DNA from: an uncultured Faecalibacterium sp.
GTDB taxonomy: Bacteria; Bacillota; Clostridia; Oscillospirales; Ruminococcaceae
Assembly (NCBI GenBank): GCA_937907025.1
Contig: CALESJ010000044.1
Location: 1 to 64,000, forward strand
Direction of reading: 5' to 3'
Length of the DNA stretch: 64,000 nt
Part shown: positions 30,846 through 39,731 of the stretch, in pieces
How positions within the stretch are numbered: position 1 is the stretch's first letter
Layout: each line of letters opens with the position of its first letter
Translations under genes and position numbers: made by a program
Notes under the pieces: model-generated
Databases searched by the model: none
What the model was told of the DNA's origin: nothing
The model's input: only the letters and a program-made list of their open reading frames with translations

Positions 30846-32051
30846 GTGGAAAAAATAAGCTACAACATTCTGCTGGTCCACTGCCATTACCGTCTGGCCG
30901 GGGGCGAGGACGCAGTCTTTGCAGACGAGCGGGCCCTGCTGGAACGCCACGGCCACAAGGTCATTACCTATGAGCGCACCAACGAGGGCGGTACCCTCTC
31001 CATGGGCCTGGAAGCGGTCTTCAGCTGGAAGACCTGGCGGGAGGTGCGGGACCTTATCCGCAAGGAGCACATCGACCTGGTCCATGTGCACAACACCCTG
31101 CTCACCGTCAGCCCGTCGGTCTTCTGGGCCGCCCGGTCCATGGGCGTGCCGGTGGTGCAGACCCTGCACAATTTCCGCCTGTTCTGTCCTAATGGGGTTC
31201 TGCTGCGGGAGGGCAAGGTCTGTGAGGACTGCCCCCGCCGCAAAGGCGGCCTTTGGCAGGCGGTGCAGCACCGCTGCTACCGGGACAGCCTGGCCCAGAG
31301 TGCCGTCTGCGCCTTTGTGTATGCCTTCCACCGGATGCTGGGCACCTACCGCTGGGTAAATCTCATCGCCCTCACCGACTTTGACCGGGAAAAGTTCCTG
31401 GAATTCAACGCCCGGCATCGGGTGTTTGACCCGGCGCGGCTGTTTGTGCGGCCCAACACCGCCGTGCCGGACGGGCCTCTGCAGCCGCTGCTGCCATGGT
31501 CCCAACGGAAAAATCAGGTGGTCTTTGCGGGCCGGCTGGAAGAGCTGAAAGGCCTGCGCACCGCCGTGGAAGCCTGGAAACGGCTGGCCGATGACCCTGC
31601 CGCCCCCGAACTGCTTCTGGTGGGGGATGGCCCGCTGGAAAGCTGGGTCAGGGAACAGGCTGTGCCCCGGGTGCGGCTGCTGGGCCGCCTGCCCAGAGAG
31701 GAACTCCATGCCCTGTTCGGGCAGAGCCGGGCTGTTCTGGCGCCCAGCCTGTGTTATGAGAGCTTTGCGCTGGTTCCGGCGGAAGCTCACGTCATGGGCA
31801 CCCTGGTGATTGCCAGTGACCTGGGCAACGTAGGAGCCATGGTCCGCCCTGGTGTGGACGGGCTGCGGTTTGCCCCCGGTGACCCCGACGCCCTGGCCGA
31901 AGCGGTCCGGACGCTGCCCGCGCTGGGGGAAAAGACCGACCCTGCCGCCATCCGTGCCGCCGCCCTGGCTGCCTTTGCGCCGGAGGAAAACTACTGCCGT
32001 CTGATGGAAATTTACCGCGCCGTCCTGGATGGGACGCCCGCACCGCAATAA
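30846..32051 (+). CDS. Glycosyltransferase family 4
   Basis: A 401-residue GT-B glycosyltransferase. The N-terminal domain opens with NILLVHCHYRLAGGEDAVFADE and has HVHNTLLTVSPSVF and LHNFRLFCPNG. The C-terminal GT4 domain has VVFAGRLEELKGLRTAVEAW, LLVGDGPLESW and the nucleotide-binding APSLCYESFALVPAEAHVMG with its E-x7-E. A nucleotide sugar is the donor; the linkage is unknown. GGAGGGG lies 6 bases before GTG 30846, so the upstream TTG at 30831 is rejected. First gene of the surface-glycan cluster. Confidence 0.88.
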   Translation: MEKISYNILLVHCHYRLAGGEDAVFADERALLERHGHKVITYERTNEGGTLSMGLEAVFSWKTWREVRDLIRKEHIDLVHVHNTLLTVSPSVFWAARSMGVPVVQTLHNFRLFCPNGVLLREGKVCEDCPRRKGGLWQAVQHRCYRDSLAQSAVCAFVYAFHRMLGTYRWVNLIALTDFDREKFLEFNARHRVFDPARLFVRPNTAVPDGPLQPLLPWSQRKNQVVFAGRLEELKGLRTAVEAWKRLADDPAAPELLLVGDGPLESWVREQAVPRVRLLGRLPREELHALFGQSRAVLAPSLCYESFALVPAEAHVMGTLVIASDLGNVGAMVRPGVDGLRFAPGDPDALAEAVRTLPALGEKTDPAAIRAAALAAFAPEENYCRLMEIYRAVLDGTPAPQ

Positions 32052-32064
32052 GGAGAAGACCTGC

Positions 32065-33036
32065 ATGAACCAACTGTATCGCGCCCTGCATATGCCCCCG
32101 GCGCGCCTGGTCAAGAAATTGGCCGGATGGAAAGAAATCTACACCATTGCGGTGCGGCCGGTCCCCACCGCCCCGGGCTGCGACCCGCTGCCCGCCCTGG
32201 GGGAAGGGGACTACACCCAGCTGCCCACCGAACCGGGCACCTGGTACGCTGACCCGCTGCTGTTTGCCCACGAGGGCGGCCGCTGGCTGTTCTGTGAAGC
32301 CTTTGACATGGCCACCGAAAAAGGGGCCATCGCGGTCATCGATCTCACCGACCTGAAAAAGCCCGGCACGCCCCAGGTGGTGCTGAAAGAGGACTATCAC
32401 CTGTCCTTTCCCACTGTGTTCGAATGGAACGGGGCGGTGTGGATGATTCCTGAAACCGGCACCAACCACAGCCTGAACCTTTACCGCTGCCAACATTTCC
32501 CCGATGTGTGGGAACTGGTGCGGGCTTTTCCCACCGGGGACCAGGAACTGGCCGATACCATCCTGCTGGATGTTCAGCCTGAAGAACTGACCCTGCTGTG
32601 CAGCCAGGTCAAGGCGGACAACGGCCTGTACACCCGCTACCGCCGGTATACCCTGCAGGTGGACGGGCAGGCCGAAGGCGGCTTTACCCTTGCCGAGGAC
32701 GAAACCTTCGGACTGGAAAACCGGGAGTATGACCTGGGCGCCCGCAACGCTGGGCCGATTTTCACCTGGGCCGGGCAGAGCGTGCGTCCCGCCCAGGTCA
32801 GTACCAAGGTGGATTACGGGGTGTATCTGCAGTTCTGGAACCGCCGGGATGGCAAGGAGCGCCCCCTGTGCGCCGCCATGCCTGCCAATGTGCGCATTGA
32901 AGGGCTGGACCCGGATTCGGTCATCGGGATTCATACCTATTGCCGGGACGAGGCCATCGAGGTCATCGACGCCCGGTATCTGGCCAAGGTTGAGCCTGTC
33001 CCCAACCGCAAACAGGAGGACTCCAAGTCATGCTGA
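32065..33036 (+). CDS. GINT1-N / GH43-like beta-propeller protein
   Basis: A 323-residue protein whose motifs, WYADPLLFAHEGGRWLFCEA, a KGAIAVIDL strand, LKEDYHLSFPTVFEWNGAVWMIPETG, LYRCQHFP and DTILLD, match the beta-propeller called the N-terminal domain of glucosamine inositolphosphorylceramide transferase 1, which is related in fold to GH43. In bacteria it often accompanies sugar formyl- or glycosyltransferase domains; here it stands alone. The role may be sugar binding or modification in the cluster. AAGGAGAAG precedes ATG 32065. It overlaps the next gene by 7 bases. The assignment is by motif memory. Confidence 0.65.
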   Translation: MNQLYRALHMPPARLVKKLAGWKEIYTIAVRPVPTAPGCDPLPALGEGDYTQLPTEPGTWYADPLLFAHEGGRWLFCEAFDMATEKGAIAVIDLTDLKKPGTPQVVLKEDYHLSFPTVFEWNGAVWMIPETGTNHSLNLYRCQHFPDVWELVRAFPTGDQELADTILLDVQPEELTLLCSQVKADNGLYTRYRRYTLQVDGQAEGGFTLAEDETFGLENREYDLGARNAGPIFTWAGQSVRPAQVSTKVDYGVYLQFWNRRDGKERPLCAAMPANVRIEGLDPDSVIGIHTYCRDEAIEVIDARYLAKVEPVPNRKQEDSKSC

Positions 33037-34160
33037 CCATCGCCATTCCCCAGCTGTATTGCGGGGCTTCGGGCAAAAAAGGTGCGTATAACCGCCAGGA
33101 AGTGGGTCTGGCCCGGGCCCTGGCGGCCCAGGGCTGCCGCGCCGTGGTGCTCTACCCGGCCGTGGGCGCCGATGCCATCGAAACCGAGGAGCCGGCCCCC
33201 GGCGTGAAAGTGCTGTATGTTCCCGCCAAGGCATGGCGGGTGCACGCCTTTTACTCCACCTGGCAGCCCCTGCTGGATGAGCAGGTGGACGCCGTCCATG
33301 TGATGGGGGATAACTCCCTGGGGGTGCCGGGGCTGTACCGCTTCTGCAAGGAACACGGCATCTTCTTTTACAGCCAGCTGGGCGCGGTGCGTTCCGACGC
33401 CCACAACCCAGCGGTGCGGGCGGTGATGAATCTGCTCTGCCGCCGCAACCTGGCCATCTACCGCAAGACCCCCACCTACGCCAAGACCCTGGCGGTGCAG
33501 AACACCCTGGAAGCGTGCGGCGTGCCCTGCGCCGGGGTGCTGCCCGTGGGGCTGGACACCGCCATCATCCCCGAAGTGCGGGGCACCAAGCCGGAACTGC
33601 GGGCAAAGCTGGGCCTGGACCCGGACGCCCAGCTCCTGCTGTTTGTGGGCCGCCTGGATACCTACAAGCGCCCCATGGACCTGGTGCCGCTGCTGGCTGC
33701 CCTGCCGGAAAACTGGCAGGCGGTGGTCATCGGCAACGGCGCTCTGGCCGGGGAGCTGCGGGGGGAGATGCAGGCCGCCGGGCTGGACCACCGCTGGGTG
33801 CACATTCCCAGCGTGCCCAACACCGAAGTACATGCCTACTACCACGCCTGCGATGTGTTTGTGAACTTCAATGACCACGAAATTTTCGGCATGAGCCTGC
33901 TGGAAGCCATGTATGCAGGCTGTGTGCCGGTGGCTCGCCATGCCCCCGGCCCCGACCAGATCATCGAGGACGGAGTCAGCGGCTTGCTGCTGGACGGCGA
34001 CGCCGAAGTTTTTGCTGCCGGGGTGCAGGCCGCTGCCTGCAACGCCGTCATGGGCGAAGCCGCCCGGCGGCGTATCCGGGAACACTTTTTGTGGGACAAC
34101 AGTGCCCGCACCGTGCTGACCATGCTGCAGCAGGAAGGAGTATACCGGGATGGACAATGA
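33030..34160 (+). CDS. Glycosyltransferase family 4
   Basis: A 376-residue GT-B enzyme. The N-terminal half has IAIPQLYCGASGKKGAYNRQEVGLARAL and VDAVHVMGDNSLG; the C-terminal half has LLFVGRLDTYKRPMDLVPLL and the E-x7-E motif in HEIFGMSLLEAMYAGCVPVA. Acceptor and linkage are unknown. The start ATG 33030 lies within the last codons of the preceding gene and its 3' end overlaps the next gene by 11 bases, so translation is coupled. Confidence 0.88.
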   Translation: MLTIAIPQLYCGASGKKGAYNRQEVGLARALAAQGCRAVVLYPAVGADAIETEEPAPGVKVLYVPAKAWRVHAFYSTWQPLLDEQVDAVHVMGDNSLGVPGLYRFCKEHGIFFYSQLGAVRSDAHNPAVRAVMNLLCRRNLAIYRKTPTYAKTLAVQNTLEACGVPCAGVLPVGLDTAIIPEVRGTKPELRAKLGLDPDAQLLLFVGRLDTYKRPMDLVPLLAALPENWQAVVIGNGALAGELRGEMQAAGLDHRWVHIPSVPNTEVHAYYHACDVFVNFNDHEIFGMSLLEAMYAGCVPVARHAPGPDQIIEDGVSGLLLDGDAEVFAAGVQAAACNAVMGEAARRRIREHFLWDNSARTVLTMLQQEGVYRDGQ

Positions 34161-35058
34161 CGGCAAGCTGCTGGAACTGGCCCGCAATCTGGTCAAATCT
34201 GTCCGTTTCGGCTGGAAATACCGGGGGGTGACTGTGCTGCCCGCCGCCGAAGGCAACCGCCTGGCGGGGGAGGCCCTGCGCCGGGGCGAACCCTTCTGTT
34301 TCGGCCGCTGCGGTGCCACCGAGATGCGCACCGTGGCCGAATACCTGCAAAACGGCGGCCGGAACTTCTCCGACCGCATCCGGCGGGAGATCCGGGACCT
34401 GTCCGGGGTCTTTCCCACCGACGACGGCACCCTGCGCCGCTTCTGCGAGCTATATACCGACTGCGCCCATCAGGCCGACATGCTGGCCTTGTGGGACGTG
34501 GGGGCGGAGCGGGAGGTCATCCGGGGCTGCACCCATACGGCCTTCACCCAGCTGCGGGCCCTGGAACCCTACTATCACGAAAATCCCTGGAGCGCCGCCT
34601 TGGCCGGCAAAAAGGTCCTGGTGGTGCATCCGTTCAAACAGAGTATCCTCAGCCAGTACCAAAAGCGGGAACAGCTTTTCCCCGGCACCCACATCCTGCC
34701 CGAATTCGCTGCCCTGACGGTGGTGCAGGCGGTGCAGGGCCTGGCCGGGCAGGACACCGGGTACGCTTCCTGGTTTGATGCCCTGGCCGCCATGGAAGCC
34801 GAGATGGACGCCGCCGACTACGAGGTGGCCATCATCGGGGCGGGGGCGTACAGCCTGCCCCTGGCCGCCCACGCCAGGGAAACCGGCCATATGGCCGTGC
34901 AGATGAGCGGGGCCACCCAGCTGCTGTTCGGCATCAAGGGGCGCCGGTGGGACGACCACCCGGTCATCGGCAAGCTGTACAACGACGCCTGGGTGCGCCC
35001 CCTGCCCGAAGAACAGCCCGCTGCCAAGGAAAAGGTGGAGGGCGGCAGTTACTGGTAA
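34150..35058 (+). CDS. Unknown polysaccharide-cluster protein, perhaps a GT-D-like transferase
   Basis: A 302-residue soluble protein. Notable segments are FCFGRCGATEMRTVAEYL near residue 50, DMLALWDVGAE, LEPYYHENPWSAALAGKKVLVVHPF, QYQKREQLFPGTHILPEF and, near the C-terminus, YEVAIIGAGAYSLPLAAHA with an MSGATQLLFGIKGRRW block. I have seen this arrangement in cell-surface polysaccharide loci, and R-x-G-x-x-E followed by a late G-A-G-x-Y strand recalls GT-D (DUF1792-like) enzymes, but I cannot prove it. No signal peptide. It overlaps the previous GT4 gene by 11 bases and is 21 bases before the next. Confidence 0.5.
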   Translation: MDNDGKLLELARNLVKSVRFGWKYRGVTVLPAAEGNRLAGEALRRGEPFCFGRCGATEMRTVAEYLQNGGRNFSDRIRREIRDLSGVFPTDDGTLRRFCELYTDCAHQADMLALWDVGAEREVIRGCTHTAFTQLRALEPYYHENPWSAALAGKKVLVVHPFKQSILSQYQKREQLFPGTHILPEFAALTVVQAVQGLAGQDTGYASWFDALAAMEAEMDAADYEVAIIGAGAYSLPLAAHARETGHMAVQMSGATQLLFGIKGRRWDDHPVIGKLYNDAWVRPLPEEQPAAKEKVEGGSYW

Positions 35059-35079
35059 TACATCCCAAAGGAGAGGTTT

Positions 35080-36192
35080 ATGCGCATCCTGATGATCGGC
35101 AACAATCTGGGCATCCAGAGCGGTGTGCAGCGGTATATTCAGAACCTGCTGCTCCACATGGATACCCGGACCTATCAGGTGGATTTGCTGGCCGGACCCT
35201 GCCCGCCCAACCAGCAGAGCACCGGCCCGGCCCTGAAAGCCCACGGCGTGCGGTGGTATTCCATCCCGGACGATGATAAAAAGCGTCTGCCCGCCCTGGT
35301 CAAGTTCCTGCGCACCCACAAGGGGTATGACATCGTGCATCTGCACACGGCCAGCAAGGTGAACGCCCTGGCCTGCGTGCTCATCCGGCTGCTCTGCCCG
35401 GGGGCCAAGCTCATCGTCCACAGCCACATCGTTTACCCGCCCATGAACCTGGTCTGGCGGATGGCCCACGGGCTGTACCAGTGTACCGCCCACTGGTTCC
35501 TGGGCTGTGGCGTGGCGGCGGGACGGTTCGTTTTCGGGGACCATATCGACCGGAAAACCAACTTTTCGGTGGCCTGCAACGCCGTGGACCACAGCCGCTT
35601 TTATCCCGATGAGGACGCCCGCAAACGGGTGCGGGCGGAGTATCATATCCCTGAAAACGCCCGCCTGTGCGGCTTTGTGGGGCGGTACAACCACCAGAAA
35701 AACCTGCTGTTCCTGCTGGACATCTTTGCCGCTATGGCCAAGGCGGACGACCGCTGGCGGCTGATGATGGTGGGCGGGGGCGAGGACCAGGAGGCCATCG
35801 ACGAAAAGATCGCCCGCCTGGGCCTCAACGGCAAGGTGACCCAGACCGGCGTGCAGGAGGATATTCCCGCCTTCATGAACGCCTTTGACCTGTTCCTGCT
35901 GCCCAGCAACTTTGAGGGCAGCCCCATCACCCTGGTGGAAGCCCAGGGCTGCGGCACGCCCTGCCTGGCCTCCACCAATGTGCCCGATGACGGCGCTGTC
36001 ACCGACCTGGTACAGTTCCTGCCGCTGGATGCGCCGCTGGAACAGTGGGTCGCTGCGGCGGACAAGGCTGCCGTGGGCGGCCCCCACGCCGACCACTGGG
36101 CTGAGCTGGAAGCTGCCGGATATGAGCAGCAGGAAGCCGCCCTGCGCATGCAGGCATTGTATGAACTGCTGGCGGGGGTGGGGAGCAAATGA
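35080..36192 (+). CDS. Glycosyltransferase family 4
   Basis: A 370-residue GT-B enzyme. It has ILMIGNNLGIQSGVQRYIQNLLLHMD at the start, then YDIVHLHTASKVNALA and LIVHSHIV, and a C-terminal domain with LCGFVGRYNHQKNLLFLLD, LMMVGGGED and the E-x7-E region EGSPITLVEAQGCGTPCLAS. This EpsF/CapJ-like pattern is common in exopolysaccharide loci. AAAGGAGAGG precedes ATG 35080, and the stop overlaps the fucosyltransferase start by 4 bases (ATGA). Confidence 0.9.
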   Translation: MRILMIGNNLGIQSGVQRYIQNLLLHMDTRTYQVDLLAGPCPPNQQSTGPALKAHGVRWYSIPDDDKKRLPALVKFLRTHKGYDIVHLHTASKVNALACVLIRLLCPGAKLIVHSHIVYPPMNLVWRMAHGLYQCTAHWFLGCGVAAGRFVFGDHIDRKTNFSVACNAVDHSRFYPDEDARKRVRAEYHIPENARLCGFVGRYNHQKNLLFLLDIFAAMAKADDRWRLMMVGGGEDQEAIDEKIARLGLNGKVTQTGVQEDIPAFMNAFDLFLLPSNFEGSPITLVEAQGCGTPCLASTNVPDDGAVTDLVQFLPLDAPLEQWVAAADKAAVGGPHADHWAELEAAGYEQQEAALRMQALYELLAGVGSK

Positions 36193-37127
36193 TTTACGCC
36201 GAACTGGCGGGCGGTCTGGGCAACCAGATGTTCATTTACGCCTTCGCCCGGGCCCTGGGCCTGCGGTGCAAAGAACCTGTGACCCTGCTGGACCGGCAGG
36301 ACTGGCGGGACGGTGCCCCGGCCCACACCCACTGCGCCCTGCAGGCGCTGAACATTGCCCCGGATGTGCGCATCCTCGCGGAACCGGGGTTTGCCAAGGC
36401 CCATCTGCCACGGCAGAACGCCGCCAAGGCCCTGATGATCAAATACGAGCAGCACGGCGGCATGATGGACAAGGACTATACCGCTTTTGAACGGCGGATG
36501 GCCCCGTTTCTCAATGCCCTGGGGCTGCATTTTGCCTCCGAAGGGTATCTGCCTGCGCACCGGGGCAGGAGCAAGGACTTTCTGGCCTGGGGGTACTTCC
36601 AGGCGGAAGACTACTTTGCCGACGCCGCCCACACCATCCGCACCGAACTGCGGGCAAAAGGGGACCTGCCCTCGGCGGCCGCCCCTGTGGCGGCGCAGAT
36701 CGCTGCATCCCCCTGCCCGGTGGCGCTGCACTGGCGCTGCGGGGACTACCGCAAGCCGGAGAATGCAGCTTTGCAGGTGTGCGGACCGCAGTATTACGCC
36801 GACGCCTGCCGGACGGTGCGGGAAGCCCTGCCCGGGGCGCAGCTTTTTGTCTTTTCCGACGAGCCGGACTATGTGCAGGTACACCTGGACACCGCCGGAC
36901 TGCCCGCTGTTTTTGTGCGGGGCAGCTGGCCTGCGGTGTGGGACCTGGACCTGATGGCCCGGTGCCGTCATTTCATCCTCAGCAATTCCACCTTCAGCTG
37001 GTGGGGACAGTATCTGGCCGAACCGGCGGGCCGCCGCGTGTTTGCGCCCGACCGGTGGTATGCTTCCGGCAAGCACAGCGCGCTGTACGCCCCGGACTGG
37101 ATACAGATTCCCACCCGCCAGGGATAA
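36189..37127 (+). CDS. GT11-family transferase, alpha-1,2-fucosyltransferase-like
   Basis: A 312-residue enzyme of family GT11, which transfers fucose from GDP-fucose to galactose in alpha-1,2 linkage. The first motif is AELAGGLGNQMFIYAFARA, and SNSTFSWWGQYLA (S265-W272) and FVFSDEPDYV are the other marks. The donor-binding motif normally reads H-x-R-R-G-D; here it is H181-W-R-C184-G-D-Y, so the second Arg is Cys. With the GT6 gene of this cluster it could build an H-antigen-like acceptor. Coupled to the preceding GT4 by ATGA. Confidence 0.85.
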   Translation: MIYAELAGGLGNQMFIYAFARALGLRCKEPVTLLDRQDWRDGAPAHTHCALQALNIAPDVRILAEPGFAKAHLPRQNAAKALMIKYEQHGGMMDKDYTAFERRMAPFLNALGLHFASEGYLPAHRGRSKDFLAWGYFQAEDYFADAAHTIRTELRAKGDLPSAAAPVAAQIAASPCPVALHWRCGDYRKPENAALQVCGPQYYADACRTVREALPGAQLFVFSDEPDYVQVHLDTAGLPAVFVRGSWPAVWDLDLMARCRHFILSNSTFSWWGQYLAEPAGRRVFAPDRWYASGKHSALYAPDWIQIPTRQG

Positions 37128-37139
37128 GGGAGGTACGCC

Positions 37140-38168
37140 ATGCGGCGCGACGAACAAACACCCATCCGGTTTTCGGTCATCGTACCGGTGTATAACGTGC
37201 AGAATTATCTGTGTGCCTGCGTGAAGAGCGTGGTGGAACAGCCCGGCCCCAAGGACTGGGAGTGCATCCTGGTGGACGACGGTTCCACCGACCAGAGCGG
37301 CAAGATGTGCGATGCTTTTGCCGAAACCTGCCCCGGCGTCATCGCCCTCCACCGGGAAAACGGCGGTCTGGCCGCTGCCCGCAACACCGGGCTGGAAGCG
37401 GCGAGAGGGGAGTGGGTCCTGTTTCTGGACAGCGACGATCTCTGGCCCGCCGACCTGCTGCAAAACCTGCGGGCGGCCCTGGATGCGGCCCCCGGGTATG
37501 ACTGGTATGTGGGGCGGTATCTGGAACTGGACGCGGCTGCGCCCAAATCCGAACCCACCGCTCCGCCGCTGCCCGCTTATACACCCGGGCCCTTTGAAAG
37601 CGCCGACTATGCCGAGCGCGTACAAAAACTCTATGAGAACGGCAACTGGTCGGTGTGGCGGTTCTGCATCCGCCGGTCTTTTCTGGAAAAATCCGGCGTG
37701 ACCTTCTGGCCCCAGGTGGTCTGGGCGGAGGATTATCCCTTCGACCTGCTGCTGCTCCATTGCTGTACCCGGCTGTATTTCCTGGATTTCCCCATTACCA
37801 TTTACCGGGTCAACCGGGCAGGCAGTCTGCTCAACAGCAACCTGCCCAAGCATTTTGTGGGAATTCTGGCCACCCGCAAGCGGTTCCGCAAACTGTTTGC
37901 CAAGCCGGGCGCCGGGGGCTTTACCCCCGCCGAGCAGGAGGAAGTCTGGCGCCGGGTGGCCAATGTGTTCTGGCCCCAGGCCAGGGCCGCCGCCGTGAAG
38001 GACAAGGAGGTCCGGCACAACTGCGCCGCACTCATGGCCCGCTGCCGGGACCTGTACAACAAGGGCGAGCAGGCATCCGGCCGGGCGGACTGGGTCCTGT
38101 TCCGCTGGATGATCACCCTGCTGGGGCCCCGGGCCGGGCTGTGGCTGGCCGCATATCTGAAACACTAA
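37140..38168 (+). CDS. Glycosyltransferase family 2
   Basis: A 342-residue GT-A enzyme. The fold begins with FSVIVPVYNVQNYL, then ILVDDGSTDQSGKMCD, RENGGLAAARNTGLEAA and the metal-binding LFLDSDDLWP. The VVWAEDYPFDLLLL segment holds the probable catalytic acidic residue, and a C-terminal region of about 130 residues follows. Donor and acceptor are unknown. GGGAGG precedes ATG 37140. It is followed after 12 bases by the flippase gene. Confidence 0.88.
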   Translation: MRRDEQTPIRFSVIVPVYNVQNYLCACVKSVVEQPGPKDWECILVDDGSTDQSGKMCDAFAETCPGVIALHRENGGLAAARNTGLEAARGEWVLFLDSDDLWPADLLQNLRAALDAAPGYDWYVGRYLELDAAAPKSEPTAPPLPAYTPGPFESADYAERVQKLYENGNWSVWRFCIRRSFLEKSGVTFWPQVVWAEDYPFDLLLLHCCTRLYFLDFPITIYRVNRAGSLLNSNLPKHFVGILATRKRFRKLFAKPGAGGFTPAEQEEVWRRVANVFWPQARAAAVKDKEVRHNCAALMARCRDLYNKGEQASGRADWVLFRWMITLLGPRAGLWLAAYLKH

Positions 38169-38180
38169 GGAGAACACGCC

Positions 38181-39731
38181 TTGCGAACCAAACGCACCCT
38201 CATCAATCTGGTCTATACGCTGGGACAGAGCCTGGTGCTGCTGCTGTTGGGTCTTGTCACCCGCAAGCTCTTTGTCACCAACTTTGATGCCTTTATCCCC
38301 GGCTATTCGGACACCATCAACAATATCTTCAATTTCTTCTCCATCGCGGAGTTCGGGGTGGGCAGCGTCATCAGCTACCGCCTGTACGAACAGATCGCCG
38401 CCAAGGACGTTGACCGCATCAGCCGGTATATGTCCCTGTACAAGTGGGCCTACCGGGCCATCGGCGCGTTCATTGCCCTCATGGCGGTGGTGTGTGCCTT
38501 CTTTCTGCCCCTGCTGGTGGTGCAGGAACAGGAACCGGACTGGCTCATGGTCTACGGCATCTATGCCATGACCGCCCTGTCCACCCTGTCCAGCTATTTC
38601 CTTGTCACCCGGCGCCTGATGTACACCTGTACCCAGCAGGGGTATGTGTGTACCAAGATCGACCTGGGCTTCAACGTGGCTACCAGCCTGGCCAAAATCG
38701 CCATCGCCCTGTGGTGCCCCAACTACTTCCTGTATTTCGGCATCCAGATTCTGTTCAACACCCTGGCCAACGTGGTGGTGGCCCGGCGGTACAAGAAGGA
38801 TTTCCCCGAACTGCACGATGTGAAGGTGTCCCTCTCCGATTTCAAGGAGCTGGGCATTTTCCACGATCTGCGGTATTATCTGGTGCATAAGCTGTCCAAT
38901 ACCATCTACGGCTCGTCAGACAACATCGTCATCACCAGCATGCGGGGCGCGGCCCTGGTTACCCAGACCGGCAACTATTCCACCATCTCCACCAGCGTCA
39001 ACAATATCTGCAACAAGATTCTGGACTCCTTCGCCGCGGCCATCGGCAGCATCGTCTATGACCGGGACGCGGAGGCCGACGGCCACGCCAAATCGGTATT
39101 CTGGGGGCTGGATCTGTTCAGCTATTTCTTCGGCAGCTTTGTGGCGGTGGCCTATTTCTGCCTGTTCCAGTCCTTCATCCGGCTGTGGATGGGGGAAAGT
39201 TACCTGCTGCCCATGGCCTATGTGTTCTGGTTCTGTATGAACGAGTACATCGGCTGGAACCACCGCATGCTGGGGTCCTACCGGGCGGTGATGGGCCACT
39301 TTGAGGAGGACCAGTGGTTCATGGTGGCCTCGGCGGCCAGCAATGTGATCCTCAGCTTTGCTTTGGTCATTCCTTTCGGGCTGGCCGGTGTGGTGGCCGC
39401 CACTGTTTTTGCCCACTGCCTGATGTGGATCGGCCGGGCCCGGGTGGTCTGCCGCCATTACATGAAAGGTTGCGGCTGGCGGTATCTGGGCCTGCAGCTG
39501 TTGCACTGGGTCACCCTGTTCTTTATCATGTTCCTCACCGCCTGGCTGTGTGAACTCTGCGGCCACGGCATCCTGCCTTTTGTGGGCAAGGTGTGCATCG
39601 TGGTGGTGGTGCCCAACCTGTGCAACCTGCTGTTCTACGGCTGGACCAGCGACGCTGCCTATCTGCGGGGCCGGGGCATGGAACTGGTCCGCAAACTGTC
39701 CGGACGACTGCATAAGGGGGATAACGCATGA
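38181..39731 (+). CDS. Wzx-type polysaccharide flippase
   Basis: A 516-residue membrane protein with about 12-14 hydrophobic segments, of the MATE/polysaccharide transporter group that flips lipid-linked oligosaccharides across the membrane. Family-like features include RTLINLVYTLGQSLVLLLLGLVTRKLF, SIAEFGVGSVISYRLYE and YGSSDNIVITSMRG. The start is TTG 38181 after AAGGAG. Its stop overlaps the GT6 start by 4 bases. No Wzy polymerase is recognisable in the cluster, so a single oligosaccharide unit may be exported, or the polymerase lies elsewhere. Confidence 0.85.
   Translation: MRTKRTLINLVYTLGQSLVLLLLGLVTRKLFVTNFDAFIPGYSDTINNIFNFFSIAEFGVGSVISYRLYEQIAAKDVDRISRYMSLYKWAYRAIGAFIALMAVVCAFFLPLLVVQEQEPDWLMVYGIYAMTALSTLSSYFLVTRRLMYTCTQQGYVCTKIDLGFNVATSLAKIAIALWCPNYFLYFGIQILFNTLANVVVARRYKKDFPELHDVKVSLSDFKELGIFHDLRYYLVHKLSNTIYGSSDNIVITSMRGAALVTQTGNYSTISTSVNNICNKILDSFAAAIGSIVYDRDAEADGHAKSVFWGLDLFSYFFGSFVAVAYFCLFQSFIRLWMGESYLLPMAYVFWFCMNEYIGWNHRMLGSYRAVMGHFEEDQWFMVASAASNVILSFALVIPFGLAGVVAATVFAHCLMWIGRARVVCRHYMKGCGWRYLGLQLLHWVTLFFIMFLTAWLCELCGHGILPFVGKVCIVVVVPNLCNLLFYGWTSDAAYLRGRGMELVRKLSGRLHKGDNA

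Noticed and set aside
35643..38888. A second very long minus-strand open frame opposite the GT11, GT2 and flippase genes
   Set aside because: It has the same shadow composition, no ribosome site, and crosses genes with clear glycosyltransferase motifs.
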